Assembly: GCF_026229185.1 (NCBI RefSeq) | Contig: NZ_JAGGJA010000010.1 | Location: forward strand, 101,335 to 165,334 | Direction: 5' to 3' | From: Fodinibius salsisoli | Lineage (GTDB): Bacteria; Bacteroidota; Rhodothermia; Balneolales; Balneolaceae | Length of the DNA stretch: 64,000 bases | Shown here: one piece after another, positions 52,360 through 61,385 of the stretch | Layout: the number at the start of each line of letters is the position of its first letter | Position numbering within the stretch: the first letter of the stretch is position 1 | Position numbers and translations under genes: made by a program | Notes under the pieces: generated by a model | Databases searched by the model: none | What the model saw: the letters and a program-made list of their open reading frames with translations, nothing else | Told to the model about the DNA's origin: nothing

Positions 52360-53520
52360 CTATTGATAAAATCTTCGGTGAAGCAGGTAGTCTATTGTTA
52401 ATAGCATCAGAAATCCCAGTGAGAGTATAATAACGCTCAGCAGGGGTTCCCAAATGACAAGTCCTCCAATCAACCCCAAGACAGCTCCTAGATATTGGAT
52501 ATAACGCAGCTGTTCGTTGGTCGCATTTTTTATGATATCCGAAATATGTTGCTCATCGTATTCTCTCAGATTTTCTTCTACCAGTTTATGAACGTCTAAC
52601 TGGTTGATCAGCTTATAAAGCAGGGTCGTAATTGTATTTTCAATGGTTTCGCTATTTGCATTTATTTTTTGAGGCAGGGTATCGAGCAGTCCGTCCAGTT
52701 TGTCAAGACCGCTTTCTACGGAAGTAGGGATATCGGCTAAGGCTTCCTCAATAATATGCTGCATCTCTTGACCTTTGATGTATGAGTAGGCCTTCAAAGC
52801 TACCTTCTCGAATGATTTATCATGTACGGCATCTTCAATTTGGCGTAGAATTCGTTGAGCGAGGGCCCCTCTGATCTCCGGATCGGCAATCATTTCATCT
52901 AAATAACTGACCACCCACTGCTTCAATTCTTCCCGAAAGGCAGGATCATCAATGATATTCTTAATGTACCGGGTGGAGCGCTTGCGATAAATACTTATGA
53001 TATTTGAATCATTGATTTTTTGCTTAATGATTTCCGGGTTAATAAGGTCTTCGGAGACTGCCTGTGCGAGGCGATAAGCAATACGATCTTTTTGGGCAGG
53101 AATGAGGCCGTGCCCCAACAACGGACGTTTTTTGGCAGGCTTAAAGAGCATCGTGATAGCAAGCCAGTTGGTAAAAAAACCAATAAGTCCGCTGACGCTT
53201 ACAATTTTCAGTAATCCTTCAAACTGCAAGGAGTAGCCCCAAACTGTGGCAGAGATGTCATTAAAATCCCAAAGAAATGATAGAATGAAGGTTAGCCCCA
53301 GAACATAAGGAATGATGGAAAGAATGGTCAGTACAACAGAGCTGTGCTCTTGTTGCCTGTCCGGAGCCTGGTAAGACTTCTGGGAGGTATCAGCGAGAGC
53401 ATCGATCTTACTGTACTTAACAACGATTTGCCAGAGTTGCCGGGCCTGCGAGCGTGTTTTGCTTTTGGCTACTTCAATGGCATTGTTTAACTGATTGTTA
53501 TCCGGCTTGGGCTCATCCAT
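52360..53520 (-). CDS. DUF445 membrane protein
   Basis: A 386-aa protein with hydrophobic segments near both ends and a long helical middle. DUF445 pieces: FFTNWLAITMLFKPAKKRPL, GHGLIPAQKDRIAYRLAQAV, and a C-terminal LRYIQYLGAVLGLIGGLVIW. The function is unknown. Convergent with the nitrilase gene, 22 bases away. Confidence 0.9.
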   Translation of the reverse strand: MDEPKPDNNQLNNAIEVAKSKTRSQARQLWQIVVKYSKIDALADTSQKSYQAPDRQQEHSSVVLTILSIIPYVLGLTFILSFLWDFNDISATVWGYSLQFEGLLKIVSVSGLIGFFTNWLAITMLFKPAKKRPLLGHGLIPAQKDRIAYRLAQAVSEDLINPEIIKQKINDSNIISIYRKRSTRYIKNIIDDPAFREELKQWVVSYLDEMIADPEIRGALAQRILRQIEDAVHDKSFEKVALKAYSYIKGQEMQHIIEEALADIPTSVESGLDKLDGLLDTLPQKINANSETIENTITTLLYKLINQLDVHKLVEENLREYDEQHISDIIKNATNEQLRYIQYLGAVLGLIGGLVIWEPLLSVIILSLGFLMLLTIDYLLHRRFYQ

Positions 53521-53599
53521 TGTGCTATATTTGTTCCAGTAGTTTATCCATAGGCCAGCAATACGAAAAATTTAGACAGGAGTTGTGGATATAACCAGG

Positions 53600-54043
53600 T
53601 TAGGTGGCCTGATCGAGATAAAAATTTTCTTTCTCTGTCATAAGCTCTTTATCTGTAGCTGATTTGTCCTGATAACCTGCTAAATGGAGTAATCCGTGGA
53701 TAAAAACACGTTGAAATTCCCGTTGGGCCGTTTCTCCAAACTCCTGGGCCTGTTCTACGATGCGAGGGGCACAACAGAATAAGGTGCCTTCTATTTCTTC
53801 CTCTTCAGTACTGGATTCATCATATTGAAAAGTGATGATATCGGTTACATAATGATGATCCAGGTGCTCGCGGTTAATACGGGTAATTTCTTCTTCATCG
53901 ACGAAAACCAACTCTACAAAATTAAAAGTCAGGTTTTCTTCCGATGAAATGGCCTGCAGGATAGATTGGCACTGAGACTCAGAAAGAGGAGGAGACAGGG
54001 AAGTCTGGTTGAAAATATGGATCTCGGCTTTTGATACCGCCAT
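53600..54043 (-). CDS. ybeY: rRNA maturation RNase YbeY
   Basis: A 147-aa metallo-RNase. It has FVDEEEITRINREHLDHHYV, TDIITFQY and the zinc motif FIHGLLHLAGYQDKSATDKE, followed by the terminal MTEKEN. The third His of the usual HGxLHLxGYDH is replaced by Asp-Lys, as is common in this phylum. YbeY processes the 3' end of 16S rRNA and acts in ribosome quality control. It starts five bases after the stop of the upstream unknown gene. Confidence 0.95.
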   Translation of the reverse strand: MAVSKAEIHIFNQTSLSPPLSESQCQSILQAISSEENLTFNFVELVFVDEEEITRINREHLDHHYVTDIITFQYDESSTEEEEIEGTLFCCAPRIVEQAQEFGETAQREFQRVFIHGLLHLAGYQDKSATDKELMTEKENFYLDQAT

Positions 54044-54048
54044 TGTTA

Positions 54049-54507
54049 TCAGTCTTCATCAAAGGTAAAGCCATCCAGGTTGACTGATTCTGTGAGCGAA
54101 AGCGCAATAGCGCACATCATCAGATCTTCGGGCAGCTCGGTGAAGTCGCTGTTTAGAATTGTTTCACTAACGTTTGAGTATAAACTGCATCCTGCTCCCC
54201 GTTCAATAATCAGACCCGAAGTACGTTCGTGCTGACGGCCAAAGAAGGTAACCTGTTGCAGCATATCGCTGGCAATAAAGGCAGTGCAATTATGCAACTG
54301 CAGAAAGGTGTTTTGGGCGTAAACAGAGACCATATTAAGGCGTTCACCGTTTACATCCATACCCAAATGAATTTCGAGCGCTAAGCGTCGTCCTTCCTCT
54401 TTATTGACGACTTCAAACCGGTAAACATCATTGCCAAGCGGTTTTGCTTCTGCCTGAAGAACCTCAGCAATAGCATCAATATTTTCTTTTGTGAATTGAT
54501 GGACCAT
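54049..54507 (-). CDS. conserved-looking protein of unknown function (152 aa)
   Basis: Not recognised. The protein is an alpha/beta sequence without signal peptide or TM segments: FTKENIDAIAEVLQAEAKPL, GRRLALEIHLGMDVNGERLN, LHNCTAFIASDMLQQVTFFG, RGAGCSLYSNVSETILNSDF. It reads like a single folded domain. It is five bases upstream of ybeY and on the same strand, so co-transcription and a link to RNA or translation are possible, but nothing in the sequence shows this. Confidence 0.75.
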   Translation of the reverse strand: MVHQFTKENIDAIAEVLQAEAKPLGNDVYRFEVVNKEEGRRLALEIHLGMDVNGERLNMVSVYAQNTFLQLHNCTAFIASDMLQQVTFFGRQHERTSGLIIERGAGCSLYSNVSETILNSDFTELPEDLMMCAIALSLTESVNLDGFTFDED

Positions 54508-54601
54508 TTATCAATACCTATTCGCTAATAGTTATAACTGCTATTCAAGAATATACGATGCGTAGTTCAGAATAAGAAATTTTAGTCTGTAGTTACCTTC
54601 T

Positions 54602-57580
54602 CTAATCAAGCTGGAGCTGGTCGAACCGTTCTTTGTTTTCCTCTTTTGTTATAGGGATTGGAAGCTGTCCTGAGGTAATTGCGGTCACATTATCAGCAAA
54701 TTCTTGTGCTTTGTCATCCAGTCCGGCCATGAAATAAATACGCTGTATGATGGTATAATGGTTTATAGCGTAGGAAAGTTGCTGGATAACCTGGCGGCGC
54801 TGAGCACCTACCTGTTGTCTTTGTTGCTGAAGCTCTTGGCGCTTACTCACATTAGCATTTTCACGGGCACTCTTCATATCCTGATCCAGAGAAACCAGCT
54901 GCTGTTGGATTTCATCAAATTGCTGCATATGCCATTCAAGGTTTGTGACGAGCTGATCCCGGGCCTTATCGGCCAGCTCTACGGCACTGCTGTCATTGCC
55001 TAAACTGGCATAGCTGTATGCGTAGAGTGCAACAGAATTCAGGTTGTCAGACGAGATCTTAAAAGGTACACGTTCCTGTCCCCATTCTAACCAGTAATTG
55101 GCACTATCCGGCTTGCCAATGGCTTTATACTTGTTAGCCAGCTCAGTAATACTGAATTGATAATTGCCAAGCATACGGCGTATATTTTCATCAAAATAAG
55201 CATCGGGATTATTCCATTCCCGGAAGCGGAAGTTTTGTAACCGTTGAGCATGGATAGAAGGGTCAAGCCAGCCATACCGCGTATCGCTGTGACGTTGAGG
55301 TACAATCCTAAAGGCTTTCCCCTCAAATCGGAAGTAGGGCTGCAGACCTAACTGACTCTGATTAGAAACCGTATTGGCAAAATAAACAGGGCGCAACCAC
55401 TTATTGTTTCTAAGAATATTCAGGATAACCTGATCTTGCACCTGTAAAAAGTACCGCTGGTTGCCCTGACGGTCGCGTCCTGCAGGGCGTCCTTCGTAAT
55501 ACCAAGACACTTCGTTATCCAGGGAATCAACGGGGATTCCAAAATCAACGCCTTTACTATAAACGCCTACGGTAGTATCCGGTTTCACGCCTATGGTCTC
55601 GCGATACTGGTTGCTGTCAGAGAATGCTTGCCTGAGCAGATCCTTATTGACCGGTATAGACATGGTATCCGGTTGATGAAGTGGAAGCTCGCTTGTTAAG
55701 CGCTCAATATCTTCATCAGTATAAGAAATAGGCAAGGGGGGGGATTCGTGGGACCACTGATCTCGTAATTGTTTGATATACCAATCAGTATTAAGAAGAC
55801 TCAGGTTTACAATCCGGACATCCGTTCGTACGTCTTCCACTTCCTGCAGATACCACAAGGGGAAAGTGTCATTATCTCCATTGGTAAACAGGATGGCATT
55901 GGGTGCGGAGGACTGTAGTAGGTTATAGGCATAATCGGGGGCTACATACCGTTCACTTCGATCGTGATCGTCAAAGTTCTGGACTCCCATCAACAAGGGA
56001 GAAGCACAGAATAAGATAGCTATGCCAGCATAGGAAACTGCTTTACTGGAGGATAAATAATCTCTGATTAGCTCCAATAAACCAATGCTGCCCATACCTA
56101 TCCATATAGCAAAGGCAAAGAACGATCCTACATAAGCATAATCTCGTTCGCGGGGTTCCATGGGGGTCTGATTCAGGAAGACTATAATGGCGAGTCCTGT
56201 CATGATAAAGAGAACCAGTACGGAGAGGGCCCGTTTCCAATCATTCTGGAAGTGGAAGAGCATCCCAAAAAGACCCAGCAGGAAGGGGATATAGAAGTAA
56301 CTGTTATGGGCCGGATTATCTTCCTGCTGGCTTTCGGTAAAACCGGCCTGCCAACCCGCATCTTGAATATCCGATTCACGCCCAATAAAGTTCCAGTTGA
56401 AGTATCGGATATACATATGGTTGACCTGGTAGCCCAAGAAGTAATCCAAGTCGCTTGAATACCGGGCATATTGACGTGTGTGCTGGGGATTAGTCGAATA
56501 GCGTCGTGGGAAGAATACTTCCTGCTCGCGGTTGACCCCACCACGTTCACTATCATACGTATAGCCCGTCAGCAGCGGGGTATCACCGTATTGCTCCCGT
56601 TCGAGATAACTGATAAACGATTCTACGGTCTCAGGGTCATTTTCATCAATGGGGGGATCGGCAATGGAACGCACAAAGATAAGGGCATAAGAGGAGTAGC
56701 CAATCAAAATAAGAGCATAACTGATGAGGACGATATTTGCCATACGCATATTGTTTTTGTGCGTATAATAAATTCCGCCCCCTATCAGCAGAATTACCAA
56801 TGCCATAAAGGCTATAGGGCCAATCAATCCATAGCTGGCCCTGTCAACGCCTTCCAAAATTGAAGGAAGGGTCTGTACGGTAAAAGGGTAAATGACCAAG
56901 AATGATACTGAGGCTAAAACAGCTGCCACGCCCAGCGAAAAAACTTCAAATTCTTTTTTCTTAAAGTAAATAATGAGGGCAACAAAGAAGAGGGCAAGCA
57001 GGTTAAGCAGATGAACGCCCAAAGCAATTCCAAAAAGATAGGCTATGAGGAGCAGCCAGCGTTCATTGTAAGGAGCGTCATGCTTTTCTGCCCAAACGAG
57101 CGCCAGCCAAACCACTAACGCGGTAAAAAACATGGAAATCGCATACACTTCGGCCTCAACCGCATTGAACCAAAAGGTATCAGTAACAGCAAAGGTGAGG
57201 GCACCGATGAGGGCACCGCCATACATCCCGATACGTTCAATACCTGGCATGTTCTCGGGTGCTCCTTTCCATTCACGAACCAGGCGGACAATCACCAGGT
57301 AAAGCAGCATGACTGTGAGCGCAGAAGCCAGCGCACTGATAAAGTTAATGCTGACGGCTACATAGCTGGCGGGCATGAACATGGAGAATAAGCGGCCCAA
57401 CAGAGAATAGAAGGGGGCCCCGGGTGGGTGATTGACTTCCAGGCCGTGGGCTACGGCAATAAATTCGCCGGCATCCCAAAAACTGGCCGTGGGAGCCATT
57501 GTTAAAACATATAAAATAAGGGAGGCAAGAAAAGTAAAAAGAGCTAAAGTACGATTCGTCTTTTTGTGATTCGAAAACAT
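54602..57580 (-). CDS. DUF2723 membrane protein, glycosyltransferase family 117
   Basis: A 992-aa protein. The first ~500 residues are polytopic membrane sequence starting LALFTFLASLILYVLTMAPT, then the conserved FWDAGEFIAVAHGLEVNHPP, GAPFYSLLGRLFSMF, which holds the acidic residue of GT-C type transferases. The C-terminal half is soluble with repeats of helices ending in a Gln-rich coiled coil (QQLVSLDQDMKSARENANVS). DUF2723 proteins are GT117 glycosyltransferases in Bacteroidetes; some are tied to O-mannosylation of lipoproteins. Here the target is unknown. No neighbour of an obvious glycan pathway. Confidence 0.9.
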   Translation of the reverse strand: MFSNHKKTNRTLALFTFLASLILYVLTMAPTASFWDAGEFIAVAHGLEVNHPPGAPFYSLLGRLFSMFMPASYVAVSINFISALASALTVMLLYLVIVRLVREWKGAPENMPGIERIGMYGGALIGALTFAVTDTFWFNAVEAEVYAISMFFTALVVWLALVWAEKHDAPYNERWLLLIAYLFGIALGVHLLNLLALFFVALIIYFKKKEFEVFSLGVAAVLASVSFLVIYPFTVQTLPSILEGVDRASYGLIGPIAFMALVILLIGGGIYYTHKNNMRMANIVLISYALILIGYSSYALIFVRSIADPPIDENDPETVESFISYLEREQYGDTPLLTGYTYDSERGGVNREQEVFFPRRYSTNPQHTRQYARYSSDLDYFLGYQVNHMYIRYFNWNFIGRESDIQDAGWQAGFTESQQEDNPAHNSYFYIPFLLGLFGMLFHFQNDWKRALSVLVLFIMTGLAIIVFLNQTPMEPRERDYAYVGSFFAFAIWIGMGSIGLLELIRDYLSSSKAVSYAGIAILFCASPLLMGVQNFDDHDRSERYVAPDYAYNLLQSSAPNAILFTNGDNDTFPLWYLQEVEDVRTDVRIVNLSLLNTDWYIKQLRDQWSHESPPLPISYTDEDIERLTSELPLHQPDTMSIPVNKDLLRQAFSDSNQYRETIGVKPDTTVGVYSKGVDFGIPVDSLDNEVSWYYEGRPAGRDRQGNQRYFLQVQDQVILNILRNNKWLRPVYFANTVSNQSQLGLQPYFRFEGKAFRIVPQRHSDTRYGWLDPSIHAQRLQNFRFREWNNPDAYFDENIRRMLGNYQFSITELANKYKAIGKPDSANYWLEWGQERVPFKISSDNLNSVALYAYSYASLGNDSSAVELADKARDQLVTNLEWHMQQFDEIQQQLVSLDQDMKSARENANVSKRQELQQQRQQVGAQRRQVIQQLSYAINHYTIIQRIYFMAGLDDKAQEFADNVTAITSGQLPIPITKEENKERFDQLQLD

Positions 57581-57753
57581 TCGCGCCTATTTTAAAATTG
57601 AAGCAGTTAATATCATGTTTTAGCAGGCAATAATAGCCATAGGTAAGATAGAATCAAAATGATATGGCCATTTGATTGGATCCTTAATCGCCCAAATCAG
57701 GTAAATAAACGAAAAGGGGTGAAGGATATTTTTTTGGTAGCCGTACGTTGCTA

Positions 57754-58560
57754 TTATTCATCGAAATAATGGTTCGAAAAGGCATCAACATCTCGCTTAT
57801 CAAGCCCTAAAATGGCTATAAGTTCCCCCGTATCCGAAAAATCTACCCGCTCTGTAGGATCCAAATAGGCAAAAGCAGCTTCCCACATCGTGCGATAGGT
57901 AGGGTCTGCCAGAGCCTTTTGGGCAAAATTGGTGTTGCCATCCCGGTCGTTGAGAAAGGCATTGGCATCCGAAATACGGATATAATGGCTCGTCTCTTTT
58001 ACATACTCCAGGTCTTTATCGGTTGTCTTTCCTTCATTCCAGTCGCTGTGCTGTACTACGTAAATGGATTGATTTATAGAAATATCGGGATTTTCTTGCT
58101 GAATCATCCGGAGCACATCAGCGGTTAAGTCTGACTGTCCACCTTCTTTAACCCAAACCTTGCCCCCGGAAGCTATCGTTTTAGTCCAGGCGGAATAAAG
58201 CTTTTGAACCGCACGAGCCCAATGGTCGTCGGCAGCAACCCAGCCACAACAGCCACCCCATACGGCATCCATTACCGCATCTGATTCGGGTTGAAAAGAA
58301 TCCTGATTTATTCCGTACGCTCCAGAAACGGCCAGGATATGATCTTTTAGCCAAGCGGTGCCAAACTGTTCTTGGAGGATCATTCGATCGGCTACAGCAC
58401 TGTGTCCATCATCGCGATCAGGAGCATGGTCGTAGTGCAGAGATATTAAATCGGTTTGAGAGTCGAAGGAGGGTTGTGCTAAAAGAGTGTTTGAAAAGGC
58501 TGATAGTGTAGAAGCCAATACAGTGATAATAATTATTTTGAGTTGCACGCTGGCATACAT
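57754..58560 (-). CDS. secreted protein of unknown function (268 aa)
   Basis: Not recognised with certainty. A signal peptide (LKIIIITVLASTLSAFSNTLLAQ) is followed by LISLHYDHAPDRDDGHSAVA, DRMILQEQFG, and VWVKEGGQSDLTADVLRMIQ. The His/Asp-rich start vaguely resembles nucleoside-hydrolase-like folds, but the canonical motif is absent. The end TERVDFSDTGELIAILGLDK is acidic. Monocistronic, with non-coding DNA on both sides. Confidence 0.6.
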   Translation of the reverse strand: MYASVQLKIIIITVLASTLSAFSNTLLAQPSFDSQTDLISLHYDHAPDRDDGHSAVADRMILQEQFGTAWLKDHILAVSGAYGINQDSFQPESDAVMDAVWGGCCGWVAADDHWARAVQKLYSAWTKTIASGGKVWVKEGGQSDLTADVLRMIQQENPDISINQSIYVVQHSDWNEGKTTDKDLEYVKETSHYIRISDANAFLNDRDGNTNFAQKALADPTYRTMWEAAFAYLDPTERVDFSDTGELIAILGLDKRDVDAFSNHYFDE

Positions 58561-58912
58561 TTTTTTCTCGTTTGATGGTTAATATGCTGTTGTCTAATAA
58601 TCAGCTAACAAAAAGGAAGGTTTGAATTGTGAAAATTCCAATCTGCCAGTGACGGTATCATTTTAATCCCTATTTTTTTGTAGTACAATAAGCGTATTGT
58701 ATTAATTCTATCAATCATACCCAAATAATGCGAAGGGCGGTTGATGATCAAAATATCACTTCAGCGTTCTTTGTAGAGATCGATCGGTGAGGAGGGTACT
58801 ATAGTAAAATACCCTGCTTTACTACCCGGAAGGAGGGTATTTCGGGATAGTGAAGTAGGCTGCTTCAGGGTAGTGGAAGGATTATCGTCAACTTCTACTT
58901 CTATGTATTGCT
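58561..58912. other. intergenic region with palindromes
   Basis: About 350 bases without a supportable ORF. It contains a perfect inverted repeat TACAATA-AGCG-TATTGTA (58684-58701) that could be an operator, and a second AAATACCC...GGGTATTT (58807-58842) that lies in a repetitive GGAGGGTA/TACCC stretch downstream of the msrB gene and may act as its terminator. Confidence 0.45.
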
Positions 58913-59509
58913 TTAGTCCTTTTCTTTAACAGGAAGATCTTCGACATTGACGGATGAGAGATCCATTTCTACAAAATCAAGTGCCTGGGAGTTTAAGCAG
59001 TATCGAAGTCCGGTTGGTTCGGGACCATCTTCAAATACATGGCCAAGGTGAGAACCACAGCGGGCACAAACTGATTCAGTACGGGTCATAAACAGGCTGT
59101 TATCTTCTCGTTCTCCTACAACGCTGGGCTTGATAGGCTGCCAGAAGCTGGGCCAGCCGGTTCCTGATTCGTATTTGGTCTCGGAAGTAAAAATAGGATT
59201 ACCGCAGGCTCCACAGTAATAGACCCCTTCTTTTTTATTGTCATAGTATTCATTGACGTAGGGTAACTCTGTACCGCGGCTACGTAAGATGCGATATTCT
59301 CCCGAGGAAAGGAGTTCTCTCCATTCTTCTTCCGTTTTGGTTACTTCATAGTTATCCATAGTATCTGCTGGTTGGGCATGCGTATCCTGGGCTGTTATTG
59401 CAGCATGTTGAGCCACAGAGTGCTGATTATGGTCGTTTTGATTACAACTGATTAATAAAGCACCTAAAAGACCAACAATTGCTGTGTAAATAATTAATTT
59501 CATCATCAT
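58913..59509 (-). CDS. msrB: peptide-methionine (R)-S-oxide reductase MsrB, lipoprotein
   Basis: A 198-aa MsrB with a lipoprotein signal (TAIVGLLGALLISCNQ). After a linker it has the catalytic domain: TEEEWRELLSSGEYRILRSR, GVYYCGACGNPIFTSETKYE, SGTGWPSFWQPIKP, VCARCGSHLGHVFEDGPEPT and the catalytic Cys in RYCLNSQAL. The four zinc Cys (CGAC and CARC) are present. A periplasmic location suggests repair of oxidised methionine in envelope proteins. Confidence 0.95.
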   Translation of the reverse strand: MMMKLIIYTAIVGLLGALLISCNQNDHNQHSVAQHAAITAQDTHAQPADTMDNYEVTKTEEEWRELLSSGEYRILRSRGTELPYVNEYYDNKKEGVYYCGACGNPIFTSETKYESGTGWPSFWQPIKPSVVGEREDNSLFMTRTESVCARCGSHLGHVFEDGPEPTGLRYCLNSQALDFVEMDLSSVNVEDLPVKEKD

Positions 59510-59648
59510 TCTAAAGTTAATTGGCTGTCGATATATATAATACGATTAATGATCGATGGCAGATTGAAAAAAGCTGCTTGATGTTGTTACCTCTCTAACG
59601 TATGCTGGTCCTGAATAGTTTTAGTGTGGACCTTTTGTTATATATTTG

Positions 59649-60311
59649 TTAGAAAATTGTGATAGAAGTGTAATATATGTTGGAGTCAATCCCGGGATTA
59701 ACTTCTCCGCGTTCGCCATTCGACAGATGATGATATTTTATGCCGAAGGAGAGAGAAGCAGAGGGTGATAGTTGAATCTCAAGTCCTGCGCCCGCACTAA
59801 GCGTAAAATTAATTTTTTTGCCTCGGAAATCAGGAAAGGGGTTATCCAAAAATATGAGTCCCGTTGAAGTGGAGAGGAATGGCTGTACCGTCTTGGTTGA
59901 TAAAAAGTTTAGTTGAAATCCGAGCGGTGAGATTCCGAGTCCCGATAAGGAGCTTCTTTTTTTACTTTTAGTGGTATTAAAGGATGGGTAGGAATAGCTG
60001 GAATACAGGTCTAACCGCAAATGATACTCTAAAACAGCCTGCTTGATGGGCAAAAGTTTCCTGTTGTAGCCAAAGCCGATCGACTGGATACGGGTATCCG
60101 GTGTTTTGCCCCAGAATGAATAAGAATCGAATGCAAAGCCAGCCCATATGGTAAATTCATGCGGGGGTGACATAAGCTGTCCATGGTGTGCAGGTGTGGA
60201 GTGGACTGTGCTATCGGGAGGTTGTACGGCATATACGGAAGGTTGCCCCGAAAGCAGCAATACTCCGAGGACCAACAGAATGCGATATGAACGTTTATAC
60301 AAGCCCATCAT
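59649..60311 (-). CDS. PagL-like lipid A 3-O-deacylase / acyloxyacyl hydrolase
   Basis: A 220-aa outer-membrane beta-barrel protein with signal peptide (ILLVLGVLLLSGQPSVYA). The catalytic-site region of PagL-type enzymes is visible at the C-terminus: FGIKYHHLSNGERGEVNPGI (His-Ser pair and NPG). Alternating hydrophobic strands fill the middle (FTLSAGAGLEIQLSPSA). PagL removes a 3-linked acyl chain of lipid A, modulating LPS. The assignment rests on the His-Leu-Ser-Asn-Gly segment. Confidence 0.78.
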   Translation of the reverse strand: MMGLYKRSYRILLVLGVLLLSGQPSVYAVQPPDSTVHSTPAHHGQLMSPPHEFTIWAGFAFDSYSFWGKTPDTRIQSIGFGYNRKLLPIKQAVLEYHLRLDLYSSYSYPSFNTTKSKKRSSLSGLGISPLGFQLNFLSTKTVQPFLSTSTGLIFLDNPFPDFRGKKINFTLSAGAGLEIQLSPSASLSFGIKYHHLSNGERGEVNPGIDSNIYYTSITIF

Positions 60312-60325
60312 TTACAGTTAAACAG

Positions 60326-61225
60326 CTATTTTTCTGCTTCAATAAACACTCGGTTGACGCGGGAATATTTCTGTTTTATTTGTGTGCTTAGTTGCTCGAT
60401 AGCTGTTTCTATTTCTCCGGCATTAAGTTCGTCTTTAAAATTAACACTTATCGTCAATAAAATATAATCAGGTCCCATATGCAGGGTTAGCACTTCATTG
60501 ACCCGGGTAATATTTTGGAAGGCTCCAACCATCTGTTCAACCCCATTAATCACATCTGTTTTGGCGCTTTCTCCAATCAGTAAGCCTTTGGTTTCGTAGG
60601 CAAGCCAGGTAGCAGTTCCGCCGAGGATAAGTCCAATAACGATGGAGGCGATACCATCAAAAACCGGCATGCCGGTCCATTGGCTAAGGCCAATTCCTAA
60701 CATAGCAACGAAAAGACCAAGCAAAGCTGCCGAGTCTTCAAAGAGAACGACGAAGGTTGTGGGATTTTTTTCTTTCTGTACTGCTTCAAAATAGCCGAGA
60801 TCTCCTTTTACCCTTTTAAATTCTTTCCACGCAAAATACCAGGCAATACCGGTAAAAACCATGGCAAAGCCCAGAACGCCATAACTTACAAGCACATTTT
60901 CTACCGGATGGGGATCAAGTACGCTATGGATCCCTTCATAGATAGAGATGCCGGCACCGATAGCAAAGACCATGATTGCTACGATAAAACTCCAAAAATA
61001 GATCTCCTTACCATATCCGAATGGGTGTTCACGGTCAGCTGGTTTGGTAGCTCTTTTTAGCCCCAATAAGAGCATCAACTGGTTACCGGTATCAACAGTA
61101 GTGTGGATACCTTCGGAAAACATGGCGGAACTTCCTGTAATGGCGGCAGCGATAAACTTAACAACGGCAATGATACCATTTGCAACAAGGGCAGCATAAA
61201 TTACTTTTTTAGATCCTGAGGCCAT
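60326..61225 (-). CDS. cation diffusion facilitator family transporter (ZnT9-like)
   Basis: A 299-aa CDF protein with six TM segments. Motifs: SAMFSEGIHTTVDTGNQLML (first metal site His-x3-Asp), REHPFGYGKEIYFWSFIVAI and the TM5 segment VVLFEDSAALLGLFVAMLGI, where the Glu-Asp pair replaces the usual His-x3-Asp. This pattern occurs in the ZnT9-like CDF branch. It exports divalent cations such as zinc or another metal by proton exchange; the metal cannot be told. It ends in a short cytoplasmic regulatory domain. Confidence 0.9.
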   Translation of the reverse strand: MASGSKKVIYAALVANGIIAVVKFIAAAITGSSAMFSEGIHTTVDTGNQLMLLLGLKRATKPADREHPFGYGKEIYFWSFIVAIMVFAIGAGISIYEGIHSVLDPHPVENVLVSYGVLGFAMVFTGIAWYFAWKEFKRVKGDLGYFEAVQKEKNPTTFVVLFEDSAALLGLFVAMLGIGLSQWTGMPVFDGIASIVIGLILGGTATWLAYETKGLLIGESAKTDVINGVEQMVGAFQNITRVNEVLTLHMGPDYILLTISVNFKDELNAGEIETAIEQLSTQIKQKYSRVNRVFIEAEK

Positions 61226-61331
61226 GACTACAAGATTTTAATTTTGTTATAAACTTTTGATGAGACCCATGATAGCAAATTATGGGGATGAGGAAAAAAT
61301 ATTCTTTGAACAGAAGAGGGAGGTATGAAAA

Positions 61332-61362
61332 AAGCGTGAGCCTCGCCGAGAGACTCACGCTT
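61332..61362 (-). terminator. Rho-independent terminator of the PQQ-dehydrogenase gene
   Basis: On the minus strand AAGCGTGAG pairs with CTCACGCTT (9 bp) around a short GC-rich loop, and the stem is followed by TTTTTTCAT. It lies 24 bases downstream of the stop codon at 61386. Confidence 0.85.
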
Positions 61363-61385
61363 AGTTATAATAGATTCAGATAAAG

